This document shows positions 9,643 through 18,226 of a stretch of 57,208 nucleotides of DNA, piece by piece. The translations under genes and the position numbers were made by a program. Every line of letters starts with the position of its first letter. Position 1 is the stretch's first letter. Origin of the DNA: Dehalococcoidia bacterium UBA1332 (GTDB lineage: Bacteria > Chloroflexota > Dehalococcoidia > Lucifugimonadales > Lucifugimonadaceae). The stretch is from NCBI GenBank assembly GCA_002306745.1, contig DBSW01000155.1, positions 1 to 57,208 of the forward strand, read 5' to 3'. A model generated the notes under the pieces. That model worked only from the letters and a program-made list of their open reading frames with translations. It was not told the origin of the DNA and did not search any database.

Positions 9643-11124
9643 TTGGAGTACGAAGCGGTAATCGGTCTAGAAACACACGTCCAATTGAAAACTCAGAGCA
9701 AAATGTTTGGCACATCTTCGGCCAAATATCAGACTGCAGAGCCCAATACGCTAGTTGACGAAGTCAGTATGGCGTTGCCAGGCACTCTTCCGGTGGTAAA
9801 TCAAACAGCTGTAGAGTATGCCATGATGATTGGCATGGCGATCAATTGCAACATTGCTCGAGTAACCAAATTCGACCGTAAAAACTACACCTATCCGGAT
9901 CTTATGAAGGGTTACCAGATAACCCAATTTGATGAGCCAATTTGCTATGAGGGTTACATTGACCTGCCGTTAAATGACCCGATACGCGTTCGGATAAACC
10001 GGGTACACATGGAAGAGGACGTCGCTCGTCTAGTACATGTGGAAGGCGCTAAGGGTGGTACGGTCCATTCACTAATTGATATCAACCGCGCCGGCACACC
10101 TCTGATGGAAGTAGTAACAGAACCTGATCTGCACACCTCTGAGCAAGTTGAGGCGTACATCAACACTCTGCAGCACATCATTCGATACCTCGGTGTCGGT
10201 ACAGCCAACATGGAAGAAGGTTCTTTCCGATGTGATGCCAACATAAGCGTTCGACCAAAGGGGTCAACCGAACTAACTACAAAGGTCGAAGTGAAAAACA
10301 TGAACCGCATTCGTGCTGTAGTACGAGCAGTGGAGTATGAAATCGAGCGGCAGATTTCAGCGTATAAAAACGGAGAGCGAATAGTTCAAGAGACGCGCGG
10401 CTGGGACGATGGCAAAGGGGTAACTAACCCACAGCGGAGTAAGGAAGAGGCAAATGACTACCGATACTTCCCAGAGCCAGATATCCCACCATTATTGATT
10501 AATGAAGAATGGATCGAAGAAATCCGAGCAAAAATGCCGGAACTACCGATTCCTCGCAAACTACGTTTCATGTCCGAATGGGGTTTGAGTGAATACGATG
10601 CAAACCTACTGACTGTTTTACGTTCAACTGCCGACTACTTTGAGGCCATTTGTGACGGTATGAAACACGAATCGCCTGATACAAAAAAAGCGTTCGCCAA
10701 GGCTGCTGCTAACTGGTTAAACGGCGAAATGGTTCGCAAAATGAATGATGATGATTTGACTAATATGTTCGACACCAAGATCTCTCCTGATGCGCTGAGA
10801 ATATTGGTCGAAAAATTCCGAAACCGAGAGCTAAACAATAATTCTGCAAAACAGGTATTTGAGCTCATGTACACCAACGGATCAGATCCCGAAAAAGTGA
10901 TTCAACAACTAGGTCTAGGAGTAGTATCTGGTGTAGAAGCGTTAGGTCCAATAGTTGAAGAAGTAATTAGAAACAATGAAAAAGCAGTTAACGACTATCT
11001 AAGTGGAAAAGAGGTCGCACTTAAATCCCTTATGGGACAGGTGATGAAATCAACTAAAGGACAAGCGGATCCTATGCAGGCGACCGAGATGATCAAGGCA
11101 CAGTTGTCTAATCAGTCCCTTTAA
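9643..11124 (+). CDS. gatB: Asp-tRNA(Asn)/Glu-tRNA(Gln) amidotransferase subunit B
   Basis: 493-aa GatB, the kinase/tRNA-binding subunit that with GatA and GatC converts Glu-tRNA(Gln) and Asp-tRNA(Asn) to the amidated forms. The start is TTG with a strong AAGGAAGGGA ribosome site at 9624-9633, leading directly into EYEAVIGLETHVQL, the canonical GatB opening. Other signatures are FDRKNYTYPDLMKGYQITQ, INRVHMEEDVARL and GSFRCDANISVRP. The C-terminal YqeY-like tail runs to the end. gatC and gatA are not in the window. Confidence 0.96.
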   Translation: MEYEAVIGLETHVQLKTQSKMFGTSSAKYQTAEPNTLVDEVSMALPGTLPVVNQTAVEYAMMIGMAINCNIARVTKFDRKNYTYPDLMKGYQITQFDEPICYEGYIDLPLNDPIRVRINRVHMEEDVARLVHVEGAKGGTVHSLIDINRAGTPLMEVVTEPDLHTSEQVEAYINTLQHIIRYLGVGTANMEEGSFRCDANISVRPKGSTELTTKVEVKNMNRIRAVVRAVEYEIERQISAYKNGERIVQETRGWDDGKGVTNPQRSKEEANDYRYFPEPDIPPLLINEEWIEEIRAKMPELPIPRKLRFMSEWGLSEYDANLLTVLRSTADYFEAICDGMKHESPDTKKAFAKAAANWLNGEMVRKMNDDDLTNMFDTKISPDALRILVEKFRNRELNNNSAKQVFELMYTNGSDPEKVIQQLGLGVVSGVEALGPIVEEVIRNNEKAVNDYLSGKEVALKSLMGQVMKSTKGQADPMQATEMIKAQLSNQSL

Positions 11125-11253
11125 CCAAGTTCCTCATTGAAAACACTAAGAGGTGTAGCGATACTTATTACATAGCCCTAACATAGAGAGTATACATTGA
11201 CATAACGTTCCCGAAATGATGGTAGGCGGCTAGGTAACACCTGAAGAAAAATA

Positions 11254-11469
11254 ATGGAAACCACATTCAGCATAATACTGATGATCACAGCGATAGCCCT
11301 GATCGCTGTGCTACTACTACAGGCTAGAGGGTCAGGTTCATCGCTCTTTGGAGAGGCCACCAGCACATTCCGCTCCCGTCGTGGTGTAGAGCAACTACTA
11401 TTCAGAGTCACAATTATCCTCTCAGTGATATTTGTCGGGGTCGCAATAGCGAATGTCCGATTCAGCTAA
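11254..11469 (+). CDS. secG: Protein translocase subunit SecG
   Basis: 71-aa inner-membrane protein with two hydrophobic helices (about residues 4-22 and 49-66). They flank the conserved cytoplasmic loop LLQARGSGSSLFGEATSTFRSR, which matches the SecG pattern LLQ...GGG/GSG...lfG. It assists SecYE and SecA in protein export. It lies between gatB and the PEP-dependent enzyme gene, with about 130 bases on each side. Confidence 0.88.
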   Translation: METTFSIILMITAIALIAVLLLQARGSGSSLFGEATSTFRSRRGVEQLLFRVTIILSVIFVGVAIANVRFS

Positions 11470-11597
11470 TACTGTGAATCGATAAACTAAGGATTAGAGC
11501 GCCTCAGAATACTTTTCGACAGATTACTCTGATCAAGCAAGCACTCAAAATCAGGCACACTCGTTCCCGCGTTCATATACATGGGCTAAGTAACTAC

Positions 11598-14177
11598 ATG
11601 CATCGTCATAAAATCGACGAATTCATAGTCGAATTAGATTCTCCCTCAGCGCTCGATCATCAAATTACAGGGACGAAAGCTGCATCAGTCGCGAATCTCA
11701 TCACTCAAGGAATGAACGTACCAACAGGTTTTGTAATTCCAGCTACAGTCTTCGCAAAATTCATCGGTCCAGTCACTAACGAAATATCAAGGATTTTATC
11801 GAACATTGATGGCACAGAAATTACATCAATTTACGAAGCAGAAGCCGCGATTAGGGCTATGCTGAAAATAAGGGAATTACCACAAGGTTTAATCGAAACA
11901 ATACGCGATCGTTTAAATGATATTTCAACTGGTTTCGCAATTCGCTCTTCCGCTACCAATGAAGATTTAGCAACTGCATCATTCGCAGGTATGTACGATA
12001 CTTTTCTGGATGGCAACGATACCGAATCTGTTCTCAGGAGAATCCGAGATGTGTGGATTTCTTATTACAGCGGACGTGCAATTTCTTACCGTTTACGGCA
12101 TAACATGCCCCAAGATTCAGGATCGATGGCCGTACTGGTTATGAACCTAATTAAAGCTGATTCTGGAGGTGTAGTGTTTACTCGCGACCCCCGCGACGGA
12201 ACCGACCAAATCGTGATTAATGTATCGCTAGGTCTTGGAGAAGGCGTAGTTTCAGGTGAGATTCGATCAGATTCTTTCACCATGAATTCAAATACTCTTA
12301 AAATCCTGACCCGCAATATTGTCGACAAAGACTACAAATTAGTCCACGGGAAAAAAGGCAAGATAGATTTAATTCCTGTACCGGCTGAAATACGCAGTAA
12401 GCCATCCCTGAACGATAGTCAACTGACGCAAGTTGGAGCATTAGCTAAAAAAATACAAATTGCAGCTAATAGTGACCGAGATATCGAGTTCGCTGTTTCA
12501 GACAATCACATATACATTCTGCAATCACGCCCCGTGACAACAGGATCAGCGCTTCCAAAAGATTTTCCAGTTAATTGGGACAGCCCGGACCAAGCAAGCC
12601 TGCATTGGAAAGCTGCTAGCAAATTGCCAATGAAACCATTATCAATCGACTACACTCTAATGGCCGGGAAAGCTCAAAAACGTTCCGTCGACATTACTGG
12701 CCAATACATGGGACGAGCAGACCTGAAAAAAATGGTCAATGGTTATATGTTTTCAGCTGAAAGCCCACGTGATCCTGAAACACTCAAGAATCTTCTGACG
12801 AAGCACCATATCAAAGGTCAACAGTATCTTGAAAAACGTTCAACCTATTACGACGAGGAAGTCAAACCGTTACTGCTGCAAAACCTAAAATTACTAGATA
12901 AGGCTCGCCCACTTTGTGATGCCTCAATTCCTGAACATGTGGCTAATTTACGCTTAACAATGCAAATTACGGCAGATCACATGAATGACCTTCATTGGCG
13001 CTGTTGGAGTGGTTTCCCACGGGATGGGAGCTACAGAGATGAATTTGCAAAACTAACGGGCATGGATGGACTCGCAGTTTCAGTGTTCACTATTGGCATC
13101 GACCATATGACCGCGCGGTTAACAAAAAGACTAATCGGAATGGCCTACATAGTTAAATCCGACCCATGGCTTTCGAAAATATTTGAATCACGTGACTATG
13201 AACTTCTTTTCAGATATGGCAATGGAACTCGTCCGGCAGTAAAAAAATTCCGATCCCGTTTTCGATCAATGATGAAAATATGGGGATGTAGAAATGGACT
13301 GGGCTATGGCACAGCCTGGAAGGACACAGATCCCTCTTGGAATATGAAACCAGTAATTCCGCTTGACATGATCGGATCTTACTTACAACAGAATCTAGAA
13401 AAATCAGAGCGATCACATTCAAAACTGTCAAGAAAACGCGTAAAAGCCATCAGATCTATGAGACAAAAACTCAGCAAAAAATTAAACCTGCGCAAACGTT
13501 TTGAATTTCTCTTATACGCAGAAACCACCAATGTTCGGATGATGGAAAACCACAATTACCTAATCGAACAAAAAACTAATGGCGAATATCGTGAGTCAAT
13601 AGACCGCGCCGGCAAAGCTCTCGTCAGGGAAGGATGGATCGATCAAGCAGATGACATCTTTTTCCTGCGGTTAGACGAGCTTGAGGCGGCAGTTTCTTGC
13701 GGTAGTTACAATAAGTTGAGGTGGATCGTAGACAGCGCTAAGAAGAAACTCGATAAGGACACAAAATTAAAATGCCCAGACTTCATTGGTTCACCGAAAC
13801 CAAATGAAGAACATCAAACAATAAATCGAGGCATTAATGAGGACGAAACAATTATCTATGGTGAGGCGTCTTCATCTGGATCGTTTACTGGTGTTGCGCG
13901 AGTGGTTTTAAGTCGCACAGCCACACCGCCCAGCTTAAGACAAGGTGAGATACTCGTCGTCGAAAATACGGGTCCTGACTGGGTACCGGTATTTCCATTA
14001 TTAGGAGGTCTTATACTCGACGGAGGAGACAACTTTCAGCATGCATCATTGATTGCTCGAGAATACAGAATTCCCTGCGTGATACAAACAAAAGACAGCA
14101 CATCTAAAATCGCTAATGGTCAGTTAGTGACAGTCAACGGCACAGAAGGCACAGTAACGTTAAATCCGCAAATCTAA
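11598..14177 (+). CDS. PEP-utilising/rifampicin phosphotransferase-like enzyme
   Basis: 859-aa three-part protein. The N-terminal ATP-grasp/PPDK_N domain (about 1-320) has FAIRSSATNEDLATASFAGM and GGVVFTRDPRDGTDQIVINV, ending with YILQSRPVT. The central region (about 330-750) is helical and lacks the PEP synthase catalytic barrel. The C-terminal swivelling domain carries the phospho-accepting His near residue 815 in FQHASLIARE. Domain order and size match rifampicin phosphotransferase (Rph, about 867 aa) better than PEP synthase. Such enzymes use ATP to phosphorylate a small molecule through a phosphohistidine. The natural substrate is unknown, and resistance to rifamycins is not implied. The ribosome site before the ATG is weak. 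Confidence 0.75.
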   Translation: MHRHKIDEFIVELDSPSALDHQITGTKAASVANLITQGMNVPTGFVIPATVFAKFIGPVTNEISRILSNIDGTEITSIYEAEAAIRAMLKIRELPQGLIETIRDRLNDISTGFAIRSSATNEDLATASFAGMYDTFLDGNDTESVLRRIRDVWISYYSGRAISYRLRHNMPQDSGSMAVLVMNLIKADSGGVVFTRDPRDGTDQIVINVSLGLGEGVVSGEIRSDSFTMNSNTLKILTRNIVDKDYKLVHGKKGKIDLIPVPAEIRSKPSLNDSQLTQVGALAKKIQIAANSDRDIEFAVSDNHIYILQSRPVTTGSALPKDFPVNWDSPDQASLHWKAASKLPMKPLSIDYTLMAGKAQKRSVDITGQYMGRADLKKMVNGYMFSAESPRDPETLKNLLTKHHIKGQQYLEKRSTYYDEEVKPLLLQNLKLLDKARPLCDASIPEHVANLRLTMQITADHMNDLHWRCWSGFPRDGSYRDEFAKLTGMDGLAVSVFTIGIDHMTARLTKRLIGMAYIVKSDPWLSKIFESRDYELLFRYGNGTRPAVKKFRSRFRSMMKIWGCRNGLGYGTAWKDTDPSWNMKPVIPLDMIGSYLQQNLEKSERSHSKLSRKRVKAIRSMRQKLSKKLNLRKRFEFLLYAETTNVRMMENHNYLIEQKTNGEYRESIDRAGKALVREGWIDQADDIFFLRLDELEAAVSCGSYNKLRWIVDSAKKKLDKDTKLKCPDFIGSPKPNEEHQTINRGINEDETIIYGEASSSGSFTGVARVVLSRTATPPSLRQGEILVVENTGPDWVPVFPLLGGLILDGGDNFQHASLIAREYRIPCVIQTKDSTSKIANGQLVTVNGTEGTVTLNPQI

Positions 14178-14189
14178 CTCAATCAGTAA

Positions 14190-15566
14190 TCAAGAGCGCG
14201 ACCATTTGGTCTCGTCTCCACTATCTTTTATATCAATCCCCGCACCCTCTAACTTATCTCTAATAGCATCAGCGTCATCCCAACGCTTCTCCGCTCGTGC
14301 TTGTTTACGTCGCTGCACGAGCTCAATAATCTCTTTTTCACTCAATCCGACTGAGTTCTGAGGTTTTGCCTCTAAAGTAAAACCCAAAACATCAACTAAT
14401 TCACGAGCCAATAAAGCCGCAGCCGAAACATCTATACCATCATTGCTAGCTCGATTCATTTTTCGGCAGAGGTCAAAAACGGCCGCCAAAGCCTGAGGAG
14501 TGTTCATATCATCATCCATCGCCTGTTCAAAACGACGTTTAAACACTGAAACATCCAATTGAGCGGAGGAATCATTCTCACATGTATCTGCAGCTTCTAT
14601 TGATTGCCTCACTCTGCGCATTGAACGCTCAGCAACCTCGATTAGCTCCGTGTCTAAGAGTGGATTTGTACGATAATGAGTTTGCAAAATCCACAAGCGA
14701 ATTGCGTCGGAGCTAAATCGTTCCAGAGCAGAACTCACATTGAAGGCATTGCCAAGCGATTTACTCATTTCCTGACCGTCAGCAATTCTCAAAAGACCAT
14801 TATGAATCCATATTTTTGAAAACGGAACCTTCCCCGAAGCCGACTCACTCTGTGCGATTTCGTTTTCGTGATGAGGAAAAATCAGATCAAGACCACCGCC
14901 ATGAATATCGATTTGCTCTCCGAGGTGCTTGAATGCCATCGCCGAACATTCAATGTGCCATCCTGGTCGACCAGGTCCCCATGGACTATCCCAATTTGGC
15001 TCTTCAGGTTTCACCGCTTTCCAAAGCGCGAAGTCTGCAGGATCTTCTTTTCTAGATTCAATATCACCACGAGAAGTTTCCAGCATTTGGTCAATATTTT
15101 GACCACTGAGCTTGCCGTAATCTGTTCTACTACGTACTCGATAGTAAACAGAACCATCAATAGTGTAAGCATCGCCACCAGCAATCAAACGTGCAATAAG
15201 ATCAATTATTTCTGGCATGTCTTCAGTCGCCTTAGGATGTACTGAAGCTCGTCGAACATTCAAAGCATCAGCCGACTTGAAGAAAGACTCTATGTATTTG
15301 GCTGTTATCTCTTCCCACGGTACGCCGTCAGAGTGGGCACGTTTGATGATTTTGTCGTCAACATCGGTGAAGTTCTGCACCTTGCGAACGGTAAAACCGC
15401 GGTACTCGAGGTATCGGGATAGTACATCAAAAACAATGCTGCTTAAGGCATGTCCCAGATGTGAGTCATCGTACACAGTTACACCACAAACATACATCTT
15501 AACCTCAGTACCTAGAGGAATGAATTCTTCTTTTCTGCGGGTTAGTGAGTTATAGAGTTTGATCAT
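14190..15566 (-). CDS. cysS: Cysteinyl-tRNA synthetase
   Basis: 458-aa class I aminoacyl-tRNA synthetase. The zinc-ligand Cys is in MYVCGVTVYD (about Cys27), the HIGH motif appears as HLGH (about 36-39), the second zinc site is in WHIECSAMA with downstream IDIHGGGLDLIFPHHENE, and the KMSKS loop appears as EMSKSLGN. It is the last gene of the operon VTT-VTT-ispDF-cysS, starting 22 bases after the ispDF stop. Its stop is 12 bases from the convergent gene's stop, with no clear terminator between. Confidence 0.97.
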   Translation of the reverse strand: MIKLYNSLTRRKEEFIPLGTEVKMYVCGVTVYDDSHLGHALSSIVFDVLSRYLEYRGFTVRKVQNFTDVDDKIIKRAHSDGVPWEEITAKYIESFFKSADALNVRRASVHPKATEDMPEIIDLIARLIAGGDAYTIDGSVYYRVRSRTDYGKLSGQNIDQMLETSRGDIESRKEDPADFALWKAVKPEEPNWDSPWGPGRPGWHIECSAMAFKHLGEQIDIHGGGLDLIFPHHENEIAQSESASGKVPFSKIWIHNGLLRIADGQEMSKSLGNAFNVSSALERFSSDAIRLWILQTHYRTNPLLDTELIEVAERSMRRVRQSIEAADTCENDSSAQLDVSVFKRRFEQAMDDDMNTPQALAAVFDLCRKMNRASNDGIDVSAAALLARELVDVLGFTLEAKPQNSVGLSEKEIIELVQRRKQARAEKRWDDADAIRDKLEGAGIDIKDSGDETKWSRS

Positions 15567-15588
15567 GAGTTATTCAGTTCAATTATCG

Positions 15589-16794
15589 CTAAGCAGGTAT
15601 CAACGTAGCTATCGCTTGGGCTGCAATACCTTGACCTGCACCTATTGCACCGACCTGGTCTGTAGAAGTAATTTTTACATTGACACTAGAATTCTCAAGA
15701 CCATCGATAGCGGCAATATTCACTTCCATTGCCTCACTATAAGAAGACAATCGAGGTCGCTGGGCTATAACGGTGGCATCGACATGGCACACCATCCATC
15801 CGGCAGCAAGAGCCATCCTTGTTGATTCGGCAATAAATTGAGTACTATCCAAACCGGCATATTTCTTATCTCCCGAAGGGAAACTAGAACCCAGATCTCC
15901 TAAGCCTGCGGCGCCTAAAATTGCGCTGGCAACCGCGTGCATTAAGACATCCCCGTCTGAATGACCTGCAAGTTGGTATTCAAAATCAATTTCTACACCA
16001 CCAATTAAAAGTGGACCACCGCATATCAGTTGATGGCCATCGAAACCAATTCCAAACCTCGATCCATCGTGATCGAATGTCCCAGCGGTCTGCCGATCAC
16101 CTATAGTGCGACGATCGTACAGCATCCTTGCAAATTTCATGTCTTGTGGAGTAGTAATCTTGATGTTGTCATTAGAGCCATCAAAGATCGCAACAAGTCC
16201 ACCAACAGATTCAACCATTGACGCATCATCCGTCACGTCATCTGTAATCATTTCGTGAGCAGTTTTAAGAATATCTACACGGAATATTTGTGGAGTCTGA
16301 ATAGCCCACATTTGAGATCTATCCGGTGTATCTGTAACAACGCGGTGAGGTGCCATCTTTATCGTATCTTTCACTGGCACTGCAGCTATAGCAGAACCCA
16401 CTTTTTGAGCCACTAATAACCCACGTTCCAACATCGCATGATTGATAAACGGGCGAGCACCGTCGTGAACTACGATAAAGTCATACGTACCACTTTCCTC
16501 CAGTGCGCCAAGACCAATTTTCACTGAATCCTGTCTACGATTGCCACCCGAAACAACTCCAACCACCTTTGAAAATCCCCCTGTTCGGACTGCGGCTTTA
16601 CCCTCTTCTAGATTTTCGATCGACATCACTACTACAATGCCGCCAACTTTTTCAAATTTTTCAAAAACCTTAATGGAGTGTGAAATGACAGGTTCACCTC
16701 CTAATATGGCAAGTTGCTTGTCGATCCCTTCCATACGAGAACTGCTTCCCGCAGCCACTACAACTACTCCTATTAACCCTTTTGCGTCACTCAT
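15589..16794 (-). CDS. ispDF: Fused IspD/IspF: MEP cytidylyltransferase and MECDP synthase
   Basis: 401-aa bifunctional enzyme of the MEP isoprenoid pathway. The N-terminal half (to about 230) is IspD: GVVVVAAGSSSRMEGIDKQ nucleotide-binding loop, VHDGARPFI and ITDDASMVE. The C-terminal half is IspF: GIGFDGHQL and LAGHSDGDVLMHA metal ligands and a GAGQGIAAQAI end. I take the ATG at 16794 because it forms an ATGA overlap with the upstream VTT gene; an upstream in-frame ATG at 16815 would add 7 residues. The fusion is known in several bacterial lineages and joins two non-consecutive pathway steps (IspE is between them). Confidence 0.95.
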   Translation of the reverse strand: MSDAKGLIGVVVVAAGSSSRMEGIDKQLAILGGEPVISHSIKVFEKFEKVGGIVVVMSIENLEEGKAAVRTGGFSKVVGVVSGGNRRQDSVKIGLGALEESGTYDFIVVHDGARPFINHAMLERGLLVAQKVGSAIAAVPVKDTIKMAPHRVVTDTPDRSQMWAIQTPQIFRVDILKTAHEMITDDVTDDASMVESVGGLVAIFDGSNDNIKITTPQDMKFARMLYDRRTIGDRQTAGTFDHDGSRFGIGFDGHQLICGGPLLIGGVEIDFEYQLAGHSDGDVLMHAVASAILGAAGLGDLGSSFPSGDKKYAGLDSTQFIAESTRMALAAGWMVCHVDATVIAQRPRLSSYSEAMEVNIAAIDGLENSSVNVKITSTDQVGAIGAGQGIAAQAIATLIPA

Positions 16795-17456
16795 CCTATG
16801 TATCCCTGAATCCATTCGATTCCCATAAAGCAGGCATATGCAATAGAAATCGACTTAATGGCTTTGGCAAAAAAAACCACAATCAAAAACTTTTTAATCG
16901 GATATGAAACACTACCTGCTGCTATTCCAATCAGGTCGAAAAACGGGTTAGGAACCATTGATCCAATAAACAATATTAATCCACCTCTACGTTGCACAAG
17001 TCCCTGTACTCTAGGAAATAATCTTTGCCGCTGAATCAAAGATTTTCCAGAAACTCCGGCAATGTACCCAGTCATTTCTCCAAGAGCTTCGGCTGATGCT
17101 GAAATTATCCCAATGGCCAAAGGGTTTAATCCGAAATCTGGAGCCGCTCCGACACATACAGCAGCTGGACCCGGTAATGGAAATATAATCGAACCAGCCG
17201 CGATAAAACTAATGACCCAAACGCCACCATAACCTACATTCTCTAGTACGAGCGCATCGTTGTACCAAAGAACAGCACAAATCGACACAAACACAACAAC
17301 AAAAACAAACAGGAGCGTACGAAATATACGCGATCGATTTACCGCAAGCCACATTTGAAATCGCGAGTATTCAACAGAACCAGTTTCGTTAGATTCCGAC
17401 ATTTCTAGAGATCGATGGATGATCGATATTTTTTCTAAATTAGACGGACTTGGCAT
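16791..17456 (-). CDS. VTT/DedA-like (SNARE-associated) membrane protein, copy 2
   Basis: 221-aa integral membrane protein of the VTT/TVP38-TMEM64 superfamily. A hydrophobic segment lies at about 46-66. It is followed by the re-entrant loop region with the P-L-P-G-P motif and EALGEMTGYIAG, a basic amphipathic stretch and two more hydrophobic segments (GSMVPNPFFDLIGIAAGS). Members are linked to lipid scrambling or flipping. An internal ATG at 17402 (M-S-E-S-N) is an alternative start. Its stop overlaps the ispDF start by 4 bp. It is a paralogue of the next gene upstream, with the same VPNP...DIGGIAAGS-type motif. Confidence 0.75.
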   Translation of the reverse strand: MPSPSNLEKISIIHRSLEMSESNETGSVEYSRFQMWLAVNRSRIFRTLLFVFVVVFVSICAVLWYNDALVLENVGYGGVWVISFIAAGSIIFPLPGPAAVCVGAAPDFGLNPLAIGIISASAEALGEMTGYIAGVSGKSLIQRQRLFPRVQGLVQRRGGLILFIGSMVPNPFFDLIGIAAGSVSYPIKKFLIVVFFAKAIKSISIAYACFMGIEWIQGYIG

Positions 17457-17503
17457 GAATTGTTGTCCAAAAAAATAAAATTAAGCCGTAAATATTTTAG
17501 GTA

Positions 17504-18124
17504 TTAAACAAAATCCACAAGCCAAGATATCGACTCTCGACACGAATAAGCAACAATCAAATATTTAATTAGCTTTCCAAGACCTACCCATAAAAAAAAT
17601 CTAGAAAGCGGATAACCCAATGATCCCGCGGCAATCCCGCCAATATCGAAAAGCGGGTTAGGAATCAGTGCCAGAGTAAAAAGTGCAAAGCCACCGCGCT
17701 TCACAACCCAATCATGCACTCGATCATAAAATCTCGACTTTTGGATCACTCCCTGAGAACCATAACCAGCCAAATACCCAGTAAACTCTCCTATAGTAGA
17801 CCCAATCGCTCCGGAGATTGCAAGAATCACGAAATTCAAACCTAAGGCAGCAGCAGTACCCGCACATACTGCAGCAAGCCCCGGCACCGGAACGACAACA
17901 GCCGCAGAACCGACCAAATTAACTAGAAATACACCTGAGTAGCCAACATCCTGAAGATCGAACCAACTAACCCACCACGCCATAGTGCCGCCGACAATCG
18001 AAAAAATCACAACTGCCCATATAAAGACCTGGTACGCGCGCCGATGCCTTGCTACGAAGTTGGCAATCGTAGTTGACTTTTTTTGAGGTTCATCAACAGT
18101 ATCCGGTGCAGAAAGATTTGACAC
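17504..18124 (-). CDS. VTT/DedA-like (SNARE-associated) membrane protein, copy 1
   Basis: 206-aa protein sharing with its downstream neighbour the V-P-V-P-G-L loop, TIGEFTGYLAG, LIPNPLFDIGGIAAGSLGYP and a terminal hydrophobic stretch, so the two are tandem duplicates. The start is GTG at 18122-18124 (M-S-N-L-S-A-P). Predicted topology is a short cytosolic N-terminus and 4-5 membrane or re-entrant segments. It heads the minus-strand group ending in ispDF and cysS. A role in polyprenyl-phosphate or phospholipid flipping would fit the neighbouring isoprenoid gene but is inference. Confidence 0.75.
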   Translation of the reverse strand: MSNLSAPDTVDEPQKKSTTIANFVARHRRAYQVFIWAVVIFSIVGGTMAWWVSWFDLQDVGYSGVFLVNLVGSAAVVVPVPGLAAVCAGTAAALGLNFVILAISGAIGSTIGEFTGYLAGYGSQGVIQKSRFYDRVHDWVVKRGGFALFTLALIPNPLFDIGGIAAGSLGYPLSRFFLWVGLGKLIKYLIVAYSCRESISWLVDFV

Positions 18125-18226
18125 ATCAGAATATTACGTCAACTAAAGATATTTAACTGCAATAGATGATTTGATCTCACTGGATTATCACGAAATTTAA
18201 AGGAGAAAATACACTGAGATAAAGAA

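Noticed and set aside
9954..10310. Search for tRNA, rRNA, CRISPR, insertion sequences and prophage genes across the whole window
   Set aside because: No cloverleaf-like segment, repeat-spacer pattern, transposase, integrase or phage structural gene was recognised; the listed span is simply a representative coding stretch.
11125..11253. TTGACA upstream of secG (about 11193-11198) as a promoter
   Set aside because: The base 17 positions downstream begins TGGTAG, a poor -10 box, so I do not call it.
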